Source: Bacillota bacterium (GTDB taxonomy: Bacteria > Bacillota > Clostridia > Peptostreptococcales > Anaerovoracaceae). From it: 8,231 nucleotides of DNA. A program made the position numbers and the translations under genes. Below the pieces are notes generated by a model that saw nothing but the letters and a program-made list of their open reading frames with translations, searched no databases and had not been told where the DNA came from. Positions 7,616-8,231 of this stretch are shown in pieces. Position 1 is the first letter of the stretch. Each line of letters starts with the position of its first letter. Location: NCBI GenBank assembly GCA_017621195.1, contig JAGATO010000027.1, forward strand, positions 1 through 8,231, written 5' to 3'.

Positions 7616-7944
7616 TCTCCTTCTTTGAAGCCGATCAGGACGAAATCGTCACCGATGAGCAGCGGCCGCTTCACCAACATGCCGTCAGTGGCCAGCAGAT
7701 CCAGCTGTTCTTCTTCGCTCATCGCAGGCAGCTTGTCTTTCAGCTGCAGAGCCTTGTACTGCAAGCCGCTGGTGTTGAAGAATTTCTTCAACGGCTGGCC
7801 GCTGGTCCGATACCAGGTTTCCAGCTCCTCCCGACTGGGGTTATTCTCTTTGATGTCCCGGAACTCATAGGAAATCCGGTTTTCCTCCAGCCACTTCTGG
7901 GCTTTCTTACAGGTGGTGCACTTGGGATAGCAGATGAATTTCAT
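7591..7944 (-). CDS. ArsC/Spx-family thioredoxin-fold protein (YusI-like)
   Basis: This is a 117-residue member of the ArsC/Spx superfamily. It starts MKFICYPKC and has a redox CxxC motif (C9-T-T-C12), a FFNTSG stretch in the middle (about 55-60) and the family motif DGMLVKRPLL (about 86-95) followed by GFKEGEW. Overall pattern and length match the YusI-type 'arsenate reductase family' proteins of Firmicutes better than true arsenate reductases or Spx. Real arsenate reduction is not indicated: there are no ars neighbours. A thiol-redox or regulatory role is possible but unproven. The frame is open 13 codons further to an ATG at 7983, but the start at 7944 is chosen because AAAGGAG lies six bases upstream, homologous sequence begins there, and the promoter's -10 box ends at 7986, which would put the longer start at or before the first transcribed base. 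Its last codons overlap or abut the SNF2 gene, so they probably form one operon. Confidence 0.9.
   Translation of the reverse strand: MKFICYPKCTTCKKAQKWLEENRISYEFRDIKENNPSREELETWYRTSGQPLKKFFNTSGLQYKALQLKDKLPAMSEEEQLDLLATDGMLVKRPLLIGDDFVLIGFKEGEWKEKLGR
7595..7600 (-). promoter_or_regulatory. Shine-Dalgarno supporting an alternative GTG start (7588) for the SNF2 gene
   Basis: On the minus strand AGGGAG is followed by six bases and then GTG (7588-7586). This is normal spacing. It contrasts with the ATG at 7615, whose AAGGAG (7617-7622) sits only one base away, too close for standard initiation. The motif lies within the last codons of the ArsC-like gene and so would couple the two. Confidence 0.5.
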
Positions 7945-7950
7945 GGCGTT

Positions 7951-7957
7951 CTCCTTT
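7951..7957 (-). promoter_or_regulatory. Shine-Dalgarno deciding the ArsC-like start
   Basis: AAAGGAG on the minus strand ends six bases before the ATG at 7944. No comparable site precedes the in-frame ATG at 7983, so this site sets the start of the 117-residue form. Confidence 0.85.
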
Positions 7958-7985
7958 GCATAATTGATGTTTTTTCTCTGCATTC

Positions 7986-8014
7986 AGTGTATCACAGCCC
8001 GGATTTTCTGTCGA
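7986..8014 (-). promoter_or_regulatory. Extended -10 promoter for the ArsC-like/SNF2 operon
   Basis: On the minus strand TCGACA (8014-8009; five of six to the -35 consensus) is followed by exactly 17 bases and TACACT (7991-7986; four of six to the -10 consensus), preceded by the TGn extension (TGA). Transcription would start near 7979, giving a leader of about 35 bases before the ATG at 7944 that includes its ribosome-binding site. This is a sigma-A-type prediction from sequence only. Confidence 0.65.
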
Positions 8015-8018
8015 TGTT

Positions 8019-8055
8019 CCGGCGGGTTTTTAAGGTGTTTTTTTGTAGACGCCGG
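8019..8055. repeat. GC inverted repeat just upstream of the -35 box
   Basis: CCGGCG (8019-8024) and CGCCGG (8050-8055) form a perfect 6-bp inverted repeat around a T-rich 25-base spacer. It lies four bases upstream of the -35 hexamer of the minus-strand promoter. It could be a protein-binding site or could be chance. No T-run sits in the right place to make it a convincing terminator. Confidence 0.3.
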
Positions 8056-8161
8056 TCTTTTTTCAACCCTTTTTCAGCAATTTTTCCTCCTGCGCTATCC
8101 CTTATTTCCTGCGGTTTATGCACTGACATGCACCGTCCATACGCTCCTTTCCATAATGTCA

Positions 8162-8227
8162 AATTATCTTCAGGAGGGGAGGGTAATTTGGTACAGATGT
8201 AAGACAAAAACTCCCCTTCGAAGAATT
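8162..8227. repeat. Long imperfect inverted repeat/stem-loop at the right edge
   Basis: The arms 8162-8181 and 8211-8227 are complementary over about 17 pairs: AATT/AATT, CTTC/GAAG, GG/TC (one G-T pair) and AGGGGAG/CTCCCCT. They are interrupted only by an unpaired AT (8166-8167) and an unpaired A (8172). The loop is 29 bases (8182-8210). No T-run follows the stem on either strand within view, so it is not an obvious intrinsic terminator. It may be a structured RNA leader, a dispersed intergenic palindrome, or the end of a small mobile repeat. Confidence 0.5.
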
Positions 8228-8231
8228 CTAA

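Larger units (their letters stand above)
7945..8231. other. Non-coding intergenic region
   Basis: Besides the promoter, ribosome-binding site and inverted repeats listed separately, this stretch holds T-rich runs (about 8027-8095) and two direct copies of ATGCAC ten bases apart (8118-8123 and 8128-8133). Its GC content is about 37-47 % in the blocks I counted between 8041 and 8231, well below that of the genes. Short open frames exist on both strands (about 70 codons), but they lack protein-like sequence and proper start signals, so no gene is called. Confidence 0.6.

Noticed and set aside
6275..7870. 531-codon + strand frame antisense to the SNF2 and ArsC-like genes
   Set aside because: Same reasoning: it crosses two well-supported minus-strand genes, has no domain and no start signal.
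7591..7944. True arsenate reductase (arsenic resistance)
   Set aside because: The CxxC start and YusI-like pattern, and the absence of any ars-operon partner, favour the uncharacterised ArsC/Spx-like group.
7941..7961. Six-codon upstream frame on the minus strand whose TGA overlaps the ArsC-like ATG
   Set aside because: It has no Shine-Dalgarno of its own and contains the one used by the real gene; such a short frame arises easily by chance.
8046..8061. Possible + strand terminator (AGAC/GTCT stem followed by a run of T)
   Set aside because: The stem is only four pairs with a four-base loop, and no + strand gene ends upstream of it.
7992..8207. 71-codon minus-strand frame upstream of the promoter, open to the window edge
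   Set aside because: The only start is a TTG without a good ribosome-binding site, the translation is Lys/Arg-rich with no recognisable pattern, and it sits in AT-richer intergenic sequence. It could in principle be the tail of a gene beyond the edge.

Overview
The window looks like a chromosomal segment from a Bacillota (Firmicutes) bacterium, most likely a Clostridia-type gut or anaerobe lineage. The reasons are strong AGGAGG-type ribosome-binding sites, tightly packed or overlapping genes, a SWIM-SNF2 helicase and a YusI-like ArsC/Spx protein of the type common in Firmicutes, and coding GC near 55-60 %. The species cannot be named from the sequence alone. Both strands are almost fully coding.

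Bases 1-3980 (+ strand) are the 3' part of a cell-surface polysaccharide operon. It holds, in order: the end of an O-antigen ligase/Wzy-type polymerase gene that begins before the window; a monotopic phosphoglycosyl transferase that would load the first sugar-phosphate onto undecaprenyl phosphate; and a single 532-codon gene fusing a nucleotide-sugar SDR (epimerase/4-reductase type) to a GT2 glycosyltransferase. The junctions are a 4-base ATGA overlap and a 3-base gap behind a perfect Shine-Dalgarno, so the three are probably translated from one transcript. Together they cover sugar-nucleotide finishing, lipid-linked initiation, sugar addition and polymerisation. Flippase, chain-length control and further transferases are not in view.

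Bases 3992-7944 (- strand) form a second, convergent operon whose 3' end lies only 11 bases from the polysaccharide operon, with no clear intrinsic terminator between. It is read from a good extended -10 promoter (7986-8014). It encodes a 117-residue YusI-like ArsC/Spx thioredoxin-fold protein, followed with overlap or near-zero spacing by a roughly 1,200-residue SNF2-family ATPase with an N-terminal SWIM zinc finger.

Bases 7945-8231 hold the promoter, a GC inverted repeat next to the -35 box, and an imperfect long stem-loop at the right edge, with no gene I can support. I found no CRISPR, tRNA, rRNA, insertion sequence or clear defence cassette. The most unusual item is the SDR-GT2 fusion, which also carries a sharp AT-rich patch and an altered dinucleotide-binding motif.
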